DNA of 12,159 bases from TMED-70 sp036164085 (GTDB taxonomy: Bacteria > Chloroflexota > Dehalococcoidia > Lucifugimonadales > Lucifugimonadaceae). The position numbers were made by a program, and so were the translations under genes. A model generated the notes under the pieces. It had not been told where the DNA came from and made no database searches. It saw only the letters and a program-made list of their open reading frames with translations. This document shows, one piece after another, positions 1-6,943 of the stretch (within the stretch, counting starts at the first letter, position 1; each line of letters begins with the position of its first letter). The stretch lies in NCBI GenBank assembly GCA_036164085.1, contig JAYZJV010000031.1, positions 1-12,159 of the forward strand. The letters are read 5' to 3'.

Positions 1-75
1 ACATATTGCGTTAATTCTGAAAATATTACTTGGTAATTAGTTTTTTTATGTAAAATCATATTAAAGCAATATTTT

Positions 76-152
76 GCGCCTGTAGCTCAGTAGGATAGAG
101 TGCAGCCCTGCGAAGGCTGAAGTCGTGAGTTCGAATCTCGCCAGGCGCGCCA
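76..152 (+). tRNA. trnR: tRNA-Arg (anticodon GCG), CCA encoded
   Basis: A complete cloverleaf can be drawn. The 7-bp acceptor (76-82 with 142-148) is perfect. The D stem is 85-88/98-101, the anticodon stem 103-107/115-119 is perfect, and the T stem is 125-129/137-141 with loop TTCGAAT. The anticodon loop is CTGCGAA, so the anticodon at 110-112 is GCG, reading the Arg codons CGC and CGU. The discriminator is G149 and CCA is encoded at 150-152. Most bacteria instead use tRNA-Arg(ACG), deaminated to inosine by TadA, so an unmodified-type GCG is notable. The next gene's ribosome binding site begins four bases after the CCA, so tRNA and mRNA are probably one transcript separated by 3' processing. 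Confidence 0.95.
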
Positions 153-155
153 TTT

Positions 156-162
156 GGAGGGA
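156..162 (+). promoter_or_regulatory. Shine-Dalgarno that decides the start of the alpha/beta hydrolase
   Basis: GGAGGGA lies 4 nt after the tRNA-Arg CCA and about 5 nt before the ATG at 166. It rules out the in-frame TTG at 154, which would sit before this site. Confidence 0.8.
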
Positions 163-165
163 ATC

Positions 166-2133
166 ATGTCTTTAAGTTTTATAGAGATAAAAGAAGAAAA
201 AGTAATAGAAAACGGTAAAATTTTTGGTAATACAGGACAGTATAAAGAAATCATTGGCCTAGCCAAATTTACACTGGATCCAACCTTAGATTTAAATAAA
301 AAAATTACTGATATAGAAAATATTCCCATTAATTCTGATGGTAAAGTTGAATTTTCTGCAGATGTTCATATTATGCTTCCAGTGGATATGAATAAATCTA
401 ATAAAAAAATTATTTATGATGTAAATAATAGGGGTAATAAAGTTATGTTATCTCAATTCAATTCAGCTTCAAGAGGGATAATGGTTGCTGGGGTTGCACC
501 AGAAGACGATATAGGTAATGGTTTTCTTATGGAAGAAGGTTATATTTTAGTTTGGTTGGGTTGGTCAAATGATGCCCCTCCCATTGATGGAAAACTAAGA
601 TTATATTCACCTGAACTTAATCAAAATGGACATCCTATATCAGGAAAAGTTTATTCACAATTTCAACCTTTGAAAGACGTAAATCAAATTATGCTTAGCG
701 ATAGAATGCATGTTCCGTTTCCAGCTTATAATACTAACGATCAAGAAGCAATTTTAAGCTATAAAAAATATCCAGACGATGATCCCGTTGAAATTCCTAG
801 AGAAAAGTGGAGATTTGCTTGGGACGATGGAAATGAATTACTTGATAATCCTAATTTTATCTATATGGAAGAAGGTTTTAAGGCTGGAATAATGTATCAA
901 ATTTCTTATGAAGCTTACGGAGCTAAAGCAACTGGCCTTGGCTTAGCAGCAACAAGAGATTTGATTTCTTACCTTAAATATTCTGATGATCCCAATAATC
1001 CTACTGAATCTAAAATAGATTATGCATATGCATTTGGAGTTTCTCAATCTGGAAGGTTCTTGAGGCAATTCATTTATTTAGACTTTAATTACGATGATCT
1101 CGAAAGAGAAGTCTTTGATGGAATCATTCCCCATGTTGCCGGAGGAATGAGAGGAGAATTTAATCAAAGGTTTGGACAAGCTTCTAAGGATTTACCTTCT
1201 GTTATTGCACAACTTTACCCTTCTAGTTCCACCCCAACAAATGACATTGAAAATGGAACCCAAGATGGATTGATGGAAAAATTTAGAAAAAGGAACTCTA
1301 ATGCAAAAATATTTTTTGTTAATACAGGAGCAGAATATTGGAGAGGAGATGCTTCGTTGATTCATACTAGTTCTGATGGATCAAAGGATTTAGATTCGCC
1401 TCCAAATTCTAGAGTTTACCATTTATCTTCATGTATGCATGGTCCAGGGATTTGGCCTCCTACCGACACTCAAGCTGCTGATGGAATGAGAGGTCAAAAT
1501 TACTTAAATTCCATTGACTATACTCCTCTAATGAGAGCATTATTAGTAAATCTTGATAACTGGGTATCAAAAAATATTGACCCTCCAGAAAGCCAGCATC
1601 CAAAAGTATCAGATGGTACTGCAGTGAATCCTAATTTATTAAGAGAGAAGTATAGTAAAATACCAATGAAATTTCCAGAGCATTTTTCATTTCCTAGAAA
1701 AATGGATTTTGGTTCTGATGAAGATGTAATTGAAAAACTTCCACCTAAACATGGAAAATTTTATGGATCTTTAGTTTCTGATGTTGATGAAGATGGGAAT
1801 GAAATCGCTGGAATAAAACATCCAGACGTTGCAATTCCTTTAGCAACTTCGACTCCATGGAATTTACGTCATTCTGATGTAGGAGCTCCTTATCAAATCA
1901 TAGGTTTGACAGGGGGCCCCAGAGGTTCAACTGTTCCATTTAAAAAGAAGAAAAGTGAAGACACAGATGATGCTAGGTTATCTATAGAGGAAAGATATAA
2001 TTCTAAAGATGAATACCTTAAATTAATTTCTGATTATTCCAAAGAAATGATCAGCGATAGATTTTTATTGGAATATGATTTGGAAAATATATTAGAGCGT
2101 TCTGGTTCCAGATGGGATTATTTTACTAAATAA
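166..2133 (+). CDS. alpha/beta hydrolase domain protein (Abhydrolase_10 type)
   Basis: A 655-residue protein that resembles the large alpha/beta-hydrolase family PF20091 (Abhydrolase_10), whose substrates are mostly unknown; hydrolysis of an ester or amide is likely. The clearest signature is the nucleophile elbow Gly-Val-Ser-Gln-Ser-Gly-Arg-Phe-Leu-Arg around residues 291-299, with Ser293 the probable nucleophile. It is followed by the family-typical His-Val-Ala-Gly-Gly-Met-Arg-Gly-Glu-Phe stretch and a 'CMHGPG' segment near residue 425 that may supply the catalytic His. No signal peptide is seen, so it is probably cytoplasmic. The start is the ATG at 166, backed by GGAGGGA; the frame is open to a TTG at 154 but the site argues against it. 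It directly follows tRNA-Arg with no room for its own promoter. It converges on two amidohydrolase genes, which suggests a catabolic cluster, but no pathway can be named. Confidence 0.85.
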   Translation: MSLSFIEIKEEKVIENGKIFGNTGQYKEIIGLAKFTLDPTLDLNKKITDIENIPINSDGKVEFSADVHIMLPVDMNKSNKKIIYDVNNRGNKVMLSQFNSASRGIMVAGVAPEDDIGNGFLMEEGYILVWLGWSNDAPPIDGKLRLYSPELNQNGHPISGKVYSQFQPLKDVNQIMLSDRMHVPFPAYNTNDQEAILSYKKYPDDDPVEIPREKWRFAWDDGNELLDNPNFIYMEEGFKAGIMYQISYEAYGAKATGLGLAATRDLISYLKYSDDPNNPTESKIDYAYAFGVSQSGRFLRQFIYLDFNYDDLEREVFDGIIPHVAGGMRGEFNQRFGQASKDLPSVIAQLYPSSSTPTNDIENGTQDGLMEKFRKRNSNAKIFFVNTGAEYWRGDASLIHTSSDGSKDLDSPPNSRVYHLSSCMHGPGIWPPTDTQAADGMRGQNYLNSIDYTPLMRALLVNLDNWVSKNIDPPESQHPKVSDGTAVNPNLLREKYSKIPMKFPEHFSFPRKMDFGSDEDVIEKLPPKHGKFYGSLVSDVDEDGNEIAGIKHPDVAIPLATSTPWNLRHSDVGAPYQIIGLTGGPRGSTVPFKKKKSEDTDDARLSIEERYNSKDEYLKLISDYSKEMISDRFLLEYDLENILERSGSRWDYFTK

Positions 2134-2148
2134 ACATTTTGAATAATG

Positions 2149-2173
2149 GGAATCTAAAAAATGATTTAATTCC
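2149..2173. terminator. weak hairpin between convergent genes (possible bidirectional terminator)
   Basis: GGAAT-c-TAAA pairs with TTTA-ATTCC, a 9-bp stem with one bulged C and a 6-nt loop, between the hydrolase stop (2133) and the amidohydrolase stop (2166). It is AT-rich and has no clear U tract, so its strength as a terminator is doubtful. Confidence 0.3.
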
Positions 2174-3170
2174 AATTAACTTTGAATTCTTTTGTTGCGT
2201 TTTTCCAAAAGATATCTTCCAATTTATTATTGTCTAATTCGCATATGATAGAAGCCTGTTTCATAGCTATTAATTGTTCGTATAAGCAGATTATTGGTCT
2301 GTTAGTGGTATGTGCAAATTTCAATGAAGGCATATTGTCTGTTTCTACTTGTTGATGTGCGTGACCGTATGCTGTATAAGCACCATGAAATGATACAGAT
2401 TCTATTCCATCTGTTCCATAAAAAATTCTATTGTGATTCTCATTCTTAAACAAAGTAATAAAAGGTCTAATATCAGTAACAGCTGATAGATCGTACCAAA
2501 TATTTGGTAAGTTTTTTAAGGTGTCTATTCCTTTTTCAATAGGCCTATAAGTAAAGGATCTTGCAATATGGGCAAGAATCCATTTTATGTTTGGATATTT
2601 TTTTGTTGTAAATTCTTCAAGATCTTTTAGATTTTCTTGATCACCACATCCATCTTGTTTTGCCATGTGCAAAGTAATCCAAAGTCCCAATTCATTAGCA
2701 AGTTCTAATTGTTCGTGTGGGAGATAATCGGTTATTGAACATTCATTTGGGTCTCCCGTGGATGAAAAATATCTGTATACTTTTAGACCTTGAAATCCTT
2801 TGTTTTTTATATCATCTGTTATTTCACCAATCGAATCTTTAGGAGTAGTTAATCTGTGAGATCTAGTTTGTTCCTCTCCTTTTATTTCGTTATAAATGAA
2901 ATCATTATGAGCCCTAACATCAGTTCCAATCAGAGGTTTTCCTATAATTAAACTATTTACATCTCTATTAGGAAAAACAGTTTTATGCCAATCTTTTATC
3001 TTTGCAAAAGGCTCATTTGGATAACGATCTTTATGTACACTATTTTTGGAAATTATGTCGTTATTAATTAAGTGAACATGACAATCATAAATTTTTTTAG
3101 GGACCCATTCTTCTAATTCTTCATACCAGAAATTTTTATCATTCTCTCTGTACTCAAATAAACTTTTCAT
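2166..3170 (-). CDS. amidohydrolase-2 family metal-dependent hydrolase (second tandem copy)
   Basis: A 334-residue TIM-barrel hydrolase of the amidohydrolase-2 family (PF04909, which includes ACMSD-type decarboxylases and lactone hydrolases). Metal-site residues are in order: Asp29-Cys-His31-Val-His33 on strand 1, His168 (TLHM), His201 (LAHIAR) and Asp254 (YGTD). Lys130 lies in a conserved GLKVY segment. The C-terminal FWKNA-x-x-EF matches the usual end of this family. The start is the ATG at 3170, 2 nt after the stop of the upstream copy. An in-frame TTG at 3182 would overlap that copy and add residues absent from it, so it was not used. The protein is highly similar along its whole length to the upstream gene, so this is a tandem duplication. 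The two are almost certainly one operon and translationally coupled. The substrate is unknown. Confidence 0.88.
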   Translation of the reverse strand: MKSLFEYRENDKNFWYEELEEWVPKKIYDCHVHLINNDIISKNSVHKDRYPNEPFAKIKDWHKTVFPNRDVNSLIIGKPLIGTDVRAHNDFIYNEIKGEEQTRSHRLTTPKDSIGEITDDIKNKGFQGLKVYRYFSSTGDPNECSITDYLPHEQLELANELGLWITLHMAKQDGCGDQENLKDLEEFTTKKYPNIKWILAHIARSFTYRPIEKGIDTLKNLPNIWYDLSAVTDIRPFITLFKNENHNRIFYGTDGIESVSFHGAYTAYGHAHQQVETDNMPSLKFAHTTNRPIICLYEQLIAMKQASIICELDNNKLEDIFWKNATKEFKVNWN

Positions 3171-3172
3171 TT

Positions 3173-4180
3173 TTAATTCCAAGGGACATTAAATTCTCTT
3201 ACAGCATTTCTCCAAAAAATATCTTCTAATTGATTTTTATCTAATTCGCATATTATAGACGCTTGTTTCATTGCAATTAATTGTTCATAAATGCAAATTA
3301 AAGGTCTATTTGTTGTATGAGAAAAAGTTAGAGAAGGAATATTGTCTGTTTCTACTTGCTGATGAGCATGTCCAAATGCTGAGTAAGCACCATGAAAAGA
3401 GACTGATTCTACAGCATCAGTTCCATAAAAAACCCTTTCATGATTTTCCTCGCTAAATAATGTTATATAAGGCCTTATATCTGTAACTGCAGATAGGTCG
3501 TACCAAATATTTGGCAGGTTTTTTAATGTATCTATACCACGCTGTATAGGCCTATATGTAAAAGATCTTGCAATATGGGCAAGAATCCATTTTATATTTG
3601 GATATCTTTTTGTTGTGAATTCAGTTAAGTCTTTTAGATTTTTTTCATCCCCACATCCATCTTCTCTAGACATGTGTAAAGTTACCCAAAGGCCTAATTC
3701 ATTGGCTAATTCAAGTTGTTCATGAGGAAGAAACTCTTCTATCGTACAGTTTGCCATGTCTCCTGTAACTGAGTACATTCTATATACCTTTAGCCCTTGG
3801 AAACCTTTATTTTTTATATCACTTTCTATATCTTCTAATGAATCAGAAGGAGTGGTCAGTCTATGAGCTCTTGTTAGTGGATTTCCATTAATTTGTTTGT
3901 ATAAGAAATCATTATATTCATTTATTCTTGTGCCTAATGCAGGCCTCCCAAGGAATAAATTATTGACATCTCTATTTGGGAAAACTGTATTGTGCCAACT
4001 TTTAATACCTTCTAAGTCGGCATCAGGGAAGACATTTTTATGCTCACTTGAATCATCAATCAAGCTATTATTAAGCATATGGATATGGCAATCATAAATT
4101 CTTTTAGGTACCCATTCTTCTAATTCTTCATACCAGAAATTTTTATCATGTTCTCTATAATCTATTAATTTATTAGTCAA
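3173..4180 (-). CDS. amidohydrolase-2 family metal-dependent hydrolase (first tandem copy)
   Basis: A 335-residue paralog of the following gene with the same metal-site set: Asp30-Cys-His32-Ile-His34, Lys131 (GLKVY), His169 (TLHM), His202 (LAHIAR) and Asp255 (YGTD). Divergence from its partner is concentrated in residues about 36-65 and 90-125, and in the 'YSVTGDMANCTIEE' stretch. That pattern suggests altered substrate loops on a conserved barrel. It starts at TTG (4180) with AAGGA about 6 nt upstream; no in-frame ATG is better placed. That ribosome binding site lies in one arm of a perfect 16-bp inverted repeat (4188-4245), so translation may be controlled by RNA structure. It heads the two-gene amidohydrolase pair; the substrate is not predictable from the sequence. 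Confidence 0.88.
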   Translation of the reverse strand: MTNKLIDYREHDKNFWYEELEEWVPKRIYDCHIHMLNNSLIDDSSEHKNVFPDADLEGIKSWHNTVFPNRDVNNLFLGRPALGTRINEYNDFLYKQINGNPLTRAHRLTTPSDSLEDIESDIKNKGFQGLKVYRMYSVTGDMANCTIEEFLPHEQLELANELGLWVTLHMSREDGCGDEKNLKDLTEFTTKRYPNIKWILAHIARSFTYRPIQRGIDTLKNLPNIWYDLSAVTDIRPYITLFSEENHERVFYGTDAVESVSFHGAYSAFGHAHQQVETDNIPSLTFSHTTNRPLICIYEQLIAMKQASIICELDKNQLEDIFWRNAVREFNVPWN

Positions 4181-4187
4181 AATGTTT

Positions 4188-4245
4188 CCTTTTTTGTTTA
4201 AAATTATTAATTTAAATTATGAATTAATTTTTTAAACAAAAAAGG
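4188..4245 (-). promoter_or_regulatory. perfect 16-bp inverted repeat enclosing the amidohydrolase ribosome binding site
   Basis: Arms 4188-4203 and 4230-4245 are exactly complementary (CCTTTTTTGTTTAAAA type), separated by 26 nt that are themselves AT-palindromic. In the minus-strand RNA the downstream arm ends in AAAAAAGG, the Shine-Dalgarno of the TTG-started amidohydrolase at 4180, so a folded hairpin would hide it. No U tract follows, so a standard terminator for the membrane-protein gene that ends 16 nt upstream is less likely, although a processing or 3'-stabilising hairpin for that gene is possible. An operator for a dimeric regulator is a third option. Confidence 0.6.
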
Positions 4246-4261
4246 TGATTTTTGCTAAAAT

Positions 4262-4876
4262 TTATTCTTTATTCATTACAGTTAGAATGCCCATGATTAC
4301 AATGAATACAAAACTACCCATCCAACCAATCATTTCTAAAACATCCACTTGAATGAAATTAGATAAAATGGCAGATATTCCAGTTATAGCAAATATAGCA
4401 CTAATCCAAGTATAGAATTTTTTCTTCATTGTTAGTGAAATTCCTAAAATTGTCCATCCAATTGCCATCAAAAAACTTAAGGATGTATCCCACCCTCTTG
4501 TACCTTCCAAAATTCCTTGAGCGAGTCCAGCATCAATTCTATCAGCTGCGTCTAAAGCTGCAATACCAATTCCTTGTAACCCAACTAAAACTGGAAAAAG
4601 TAGCAAAATCATCAATCCACTAATTTCAGCTAGATTGGAACTAATAGATTTATCTGTATTTATAGACTTCGCTAGAAAATATAGTCCAAGAATCAATGCT
4701 GCTGAAGATATTGTTGCAAGATAACCTCCCAAAATTACTGAATCTTTTGATTCAGCAAGTTTTGCTAGCTCTTCTGATGCATTCAGTTGATAATTATCGG
4801 GGAAGAAAAGAATCCAGCAAAGCATCGAAACTACTGGACCAAAAATCATCATAGATCCAAAAATTTTATTATTCAT
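4262..4876 (-). CDS. six-helix membrane protein of unknown function
   Basis: A 204-residue hydrophobic protein with about six predicted membrane helices, near residues 5-25, 48-70, 86-110, 132-149, 152-173 and 180-200. The soluble loop after helix 1 is acidic and Glu/Lys-rich (about residues 34-47). No motif identifies a transporter or enzyme; it resembles small DUF4386-like integral membrane proteins only in general layout. The ATG at 4876 has AGAGGA 7 nt upstream, a good ribosome binding site. It is on the same strand as the two amidohydrolases, but the inverted repeat at 4188-4245 separates them, so co-transcription is uncertain. Confidence 0.7.
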   Translation of the reverse strand: MNNKIFGSMMIFGPVVSMLCWILFFPDNYQLNASEELAKLAESKDSVILGGYLATISSAALILGLYFLAKSINTDKSISSNLAEISGLMILLLFPVLVGLQGIGIAALDAADRIDAGLAQGILEGTRGWDTSLSFLMAIGWTILGISLTMKKKFYTWISAIFAITGISAILSNFIQVDVLEMIGWMGSFVFIVIMGILTVMNKE

Positions 4877-4945
4877 AATAAGTCCTCTCGTTTTTTAAAT
4901 AAATTTTGGACTATAAATAAGAAAATTACAACAGTAAATAATAGT

Positions 4946-5013
4946 GGGCTATAAGTCGTGAACCCCAGATTCCTTCGGAGTAAACGAGGTGATCTGGCCA
5001 ACCGATTTTGCCT
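4946..5013 (-). pseudogene. decayed tRNA-Val(UAC) copy
   Basis: Read on the minus strand, this stretch follows the intact tRNA-Val at 5811-5887 from the D loop through the anticodon to the 3' end. The core 4980-5002 matches 5851-5873 at 21 of 23 bases, and the anticodon TAC is retained. It cannot fold properly: the acceptor 5' arm is eroded, the T stem no longer pairs, the anticodon stem has a mismatch, several bases are deleted, and the CCA has become CTA. It is therefore a dead duplicate or a displaced tRNA fragment of the kind left by site-specific integration, not a working tRNA. Confidence 0.75.
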
Positions 5014-5037
5014 AGATCAATATATTTATTTTATAAT

Positions 5038-5066
5038 TTGATGAAATCGTAGTTTTTATGTATTAT
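5038..5066 (+). promoter_or_regulatory. candidate promoter for the lipoprotein gene
   Basis: TTGATG (5038-5043) and TATTAT (5061-5066) are separated by 17 nt, giving a predicted transcript start about 28 nt before the ATG at 5101. In DNA this AT-rich such matches arise by chance, so confidence is modest. Confidence 0.35.
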
Positions 5067-5100
5067 ATTGCATAAAACAGTCGCTAAATAGAAAAAAATA

Positions 5101-5823
5101 ATGAAAATAGTAAATTTGAGGGGATTGCTAGTTTTATCTTTTTTAACTTTGATATTTTTTTTATTGTCTTGTAGTGAAAAAAATGTCAATAGAGAGTCTG
5201 TAATAAAAGTAGTTGTAACCGCAACTCCACTTCCAATAGTGCCAGGACAACCAATCCCTTCACCTGAACCAACTCGAATAACTAAAGTAGAGCCAACTCC
5301 TACTTTTATATCTAAGCCAAAATTTATTCGCCCTACACCTACTCCTAGTAAAACTATGCTACGAAATCAAACAGGATCTACTATAACCGGAATAAATATT
5401 AAGGAATTAATTATTGATGATAAAGAATTAGGATTATCAATTAAAGTTCCTTCATCATGGAAAAAAGATAAAAAGACTGCTAATGAAATTGTTTTTTCGG
5501 GGAATCAAGGAAACGTTTGGATAAAAAATTGGATTTATAGTGAAGAAATAAGCACAATAGAGGATTTTTATACGTTTGCTGAAAAAATTCCTGATAATAT
5601 TACTACTTTTAAGGAAGAATCAACTCAATTAATTGAACATGATGGTATTGAGGGTATAAAGATTTCTGGTTCTTTTGGTAGAGCGTATAGAGAACACATT
5701 TTTTTATCTTCAAGTAAGTCTTATGCCACAATGATTGTATTTACTTGCAACCCAGATTATTTATCTGAATATGGTTTGATTTTTAATAGAATGCTTGATT
5801 CTCTTGAAATTGGTGGGCGATGA
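5101..5823 (+). CDS. Pro/Thr-rich lipoprotein with PsbP-like domain
   Basis: A 240-residue exported lipoprotein. The N-terminus has basic residues, a hydrophobic core (about residues 9-22) and a lipobox Leu-Leu-Ser-Cys with Cys24 as the lipid-modified residue. Residues about 40-85 form a Pro/Thr-rich stalk with 'TPTP' repeats, a style common in Chloroflexota surface proteins. Residues about 100-238 form a compact domain beginning 'LGLSIKVPSSW', reminiscent of PsbP-like or DUF1795-type domains; the function is unknown. There is no clear Shine-Dalgarno before the ATG. The last 13 bp, including the TGA, overlap the 3' end of tRNA-Val on the opposite strand, so the C-terminal Gly-Gly-Arg is encoded by antisense tRNA sequence. 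It sits between a decayed and an intact tRNA-Val copy. Confidence 0.85.
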   Translation: MKIVNLRGLLVLSFLTLIFFLLSCSEKNVNRESVIKVVVTATPLPIVPGQPIPSPEPTRITKVEPTPTFISKPKFIRPTPTPSKTMLRNQTGSTITGINIKELIIDDKELGLSIKVPSSWKKDKKTANEIVFSGNQGNVWIKNWIYSEEISTIEDFYTFAEKIPDNITTFKEESTQLIEHDGIEGIKISGSFGRAYREHIFLSSSKSYATMIVFTCNPDYLSEYGLIFNRMLDSLEIGGR

Positions 5824-5887
5824 GGGACTCGAACCCCCGACCCCCTCGGTGTAAACGAGGTGCTCTAGCCAACTGAGCTAATCGCCC
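5811..5887 (-). tRNA. trnV: tRNA-Val (anticodon TAC), CCA encoded
   Basis: A full cloverleaf reads on the minus strand: acceptor GGGCGAT/ATCGCCC (5881-5887 with 5815-5821), anticodon stem CCTCG/CGAGG, loop TTTACAC with anticodon TAC (complement of 5851-5853), and T arm with loop TTCGAGT. The discriminator A is at 5814 and CCA is encoded at 5811-5813. Its 3' end overlaps the convergent lipoprotein gene by 13 bp. It lies 58 nt downstream of the stop of the DapA-like gene on the same strand and could be transcribed with it or from its own promoter. Confidence 0.96.
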
Positions 5888-5910
5888 TTAGGTAAATATA
5901 ATTTTATCAG

Positions 5911-5930
5911 CAATAAAGATATTTTTATTG
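5911..5930 (-). terminator. AT-only hairpin after the DapA-like gene (weak)
   Basis: CAATAAA and TTTATTG form a 7-bp stem with a 6-nt loop between the DapA-like stop (5946) and tRNA-Val. The low stability and lack of a U tract make it at best a weak terminator. Confidence 0.25.
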
Positions 5931-5945
5931 AGATAGAGAATTATT

Positions 5946-6854
5946 TTAGAAAAAATAATGTTCGAGTTTATCTAAAATTCTGTCTGCCTCTATGATGTCA
6001 TAAGGATCTAATTCTCTTATAGGTTCACGAGATACATTTGTTCTAATTATTCCTCGTTTCCAAAAAAAGTATTTATAGGCACTGACACTATACATAAATT
6101 CAAAATTTAGAGCTTCTAACATTTTTTTCCATACTTCAATTGCATCCGGGTTAACTTCATCTTTTTTGGATAGAATCAAACTATCCCACAGAACTCTATG
6201 GGCTTCAAGCATATGACCTGAAGGCATGATTCCATTTGAGCCTCTTCGGTATTCATCAATTATAAATCTTCCTCCAGCGCCTCCCATTATAGATTTTAGA
6301 TTATCTTTACAATTGTCTTTGACTATAGAATGAACTTGAGATGAATTTGCGCTTTCTTCTTTTAAATAGTCAACACTTTCTATTTGATTTATGATTTTTA
6401 TTAAAGTATTACTAGGAACTGTTGGTCCAGCTGGAAGTTTATTATTTTGTATCCATATGTCACTTTTTATTCCATTAGATAATTCTTCATAAAAGGTATA
6501 AAAGTCTTTTTCAGAAGCATATCCAATAGGTGGCATTGCCATAATAGATGAAATCCCAAGTTGTTCTGCATATTTAGAACGTTCTAAAACATGTTCAGTT
6601 GAAGAACTAGTTACTCCTGCTATGATTGGAATTTTTCCTTCAGTAACATTTATTGCTTCTTCTAAAATTTGATTTTTTTCAGTATCTGATAATTTTGATG
6701 CCTCTGATACATTTACAGGCAATAAAATTCCGTCTGTTTTTTTATCTATAAAATATTCTAAACAATTCCTCAAAGATTTAAAATCAATCGATTTATCCTC
6801 ATTAAATGGAGTTACGGGAATGCTGTAAATTCCTGAGTATGTTGTTTTTTTCAT
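5946..6854 (-). CDS. dihydrodipicolinate synthase/N-acetylneuraminate lyase family protein, atypical active site
   Basis: A 302-residue (beta/alpha)8 protein of the DHDPS/NAL family (PF00701), of normal length. Lys165 in YLKEES is the Schiff-base lysine, and the Gly-Val-Thr-Ser-Ser-Ser-Thr segment (80-86) matches the family's second signature. The usual Gly-Thr-Thr-Gly-Glu loop reads Val-Asn-Val-Ser-Glu (47-51). The catalytic Tyr of strand 5 is apparently Gln136 (IWIQNN), and the Arg of the DapA 'YNVPSRTG' segment is absent. It is therefore unlikely to be lysine-pathway DapA. An aldolase, lyase or dehydratase acting on another oxo-acid is more likely. The ATG at 6854 has a strong GGAGGA ribosome binding site. 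It is divergent from the P1 peptidase gene, with an 89-nt spacer. Confidence 0.85.
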   Translation of the reverse strand: MKKTTYSGIYSIPVTPFNEDKSIDFKSLRNCLEYFIDKKTDGILLPVNVSEASKLSDTEKNQILEEAINVTEGKIPIIAGVTSSSTEHVLERSKYAEQLGISSIMAMPPIGYASEKDFYTFYEELSNGIKSDIWIQNNKLPAGPTVPSNTLIKIINQIESVDYLKEESANSSQVHSIVKDNCKDNLKSIMGGAGGRFIIDEYRRGSNGIMPSGHMLEAHRVLWDSLILSKKDEVNPDAIEVWKKMLEALNFEFMYSVSAYKYFFWKRGIIRTNVSREPIRELDPYDIIEADRILDKLEHYFF

Positions 6855-6943
6855 ATTTCCTCCGATTTTAAATTCGCTATATGAGATATTTGTTTATAAA
6901 ATGAAATCATGATTTTTTTATAGTTTACTAAATTTTATCTAAA

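Noticed and set aside
87..329. Minus-strand ORF across tRNA-Arg
   Set aside because: It covers a functional tRNA and the start of the hydrolase in antisense, and its composition is that of a shadow frame.
3897..4097. Plus-strand ORF opposite the first amidohydrolase
   Set aside because: Antisense shadow of a conserved enzyme with metal-site motifs in the other frame.
4188..4245. Inverted repeat as insertion-sequence ends or CRISPR repeat
   Set aside because: The arms are only 26 nt apart with no transposase and no target duplication, and there is no repeat-spacer periodicity anywhere in the window.
6855..6943. Divergent spacer between the DapA-like gene and the P1 peptidase as a riboswitch or regulator site
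   Set aside because: It is short and AT-rich with scattered promoter-like hexamers, but none at good spacing and no stable structure, so nothing specific can be supported.
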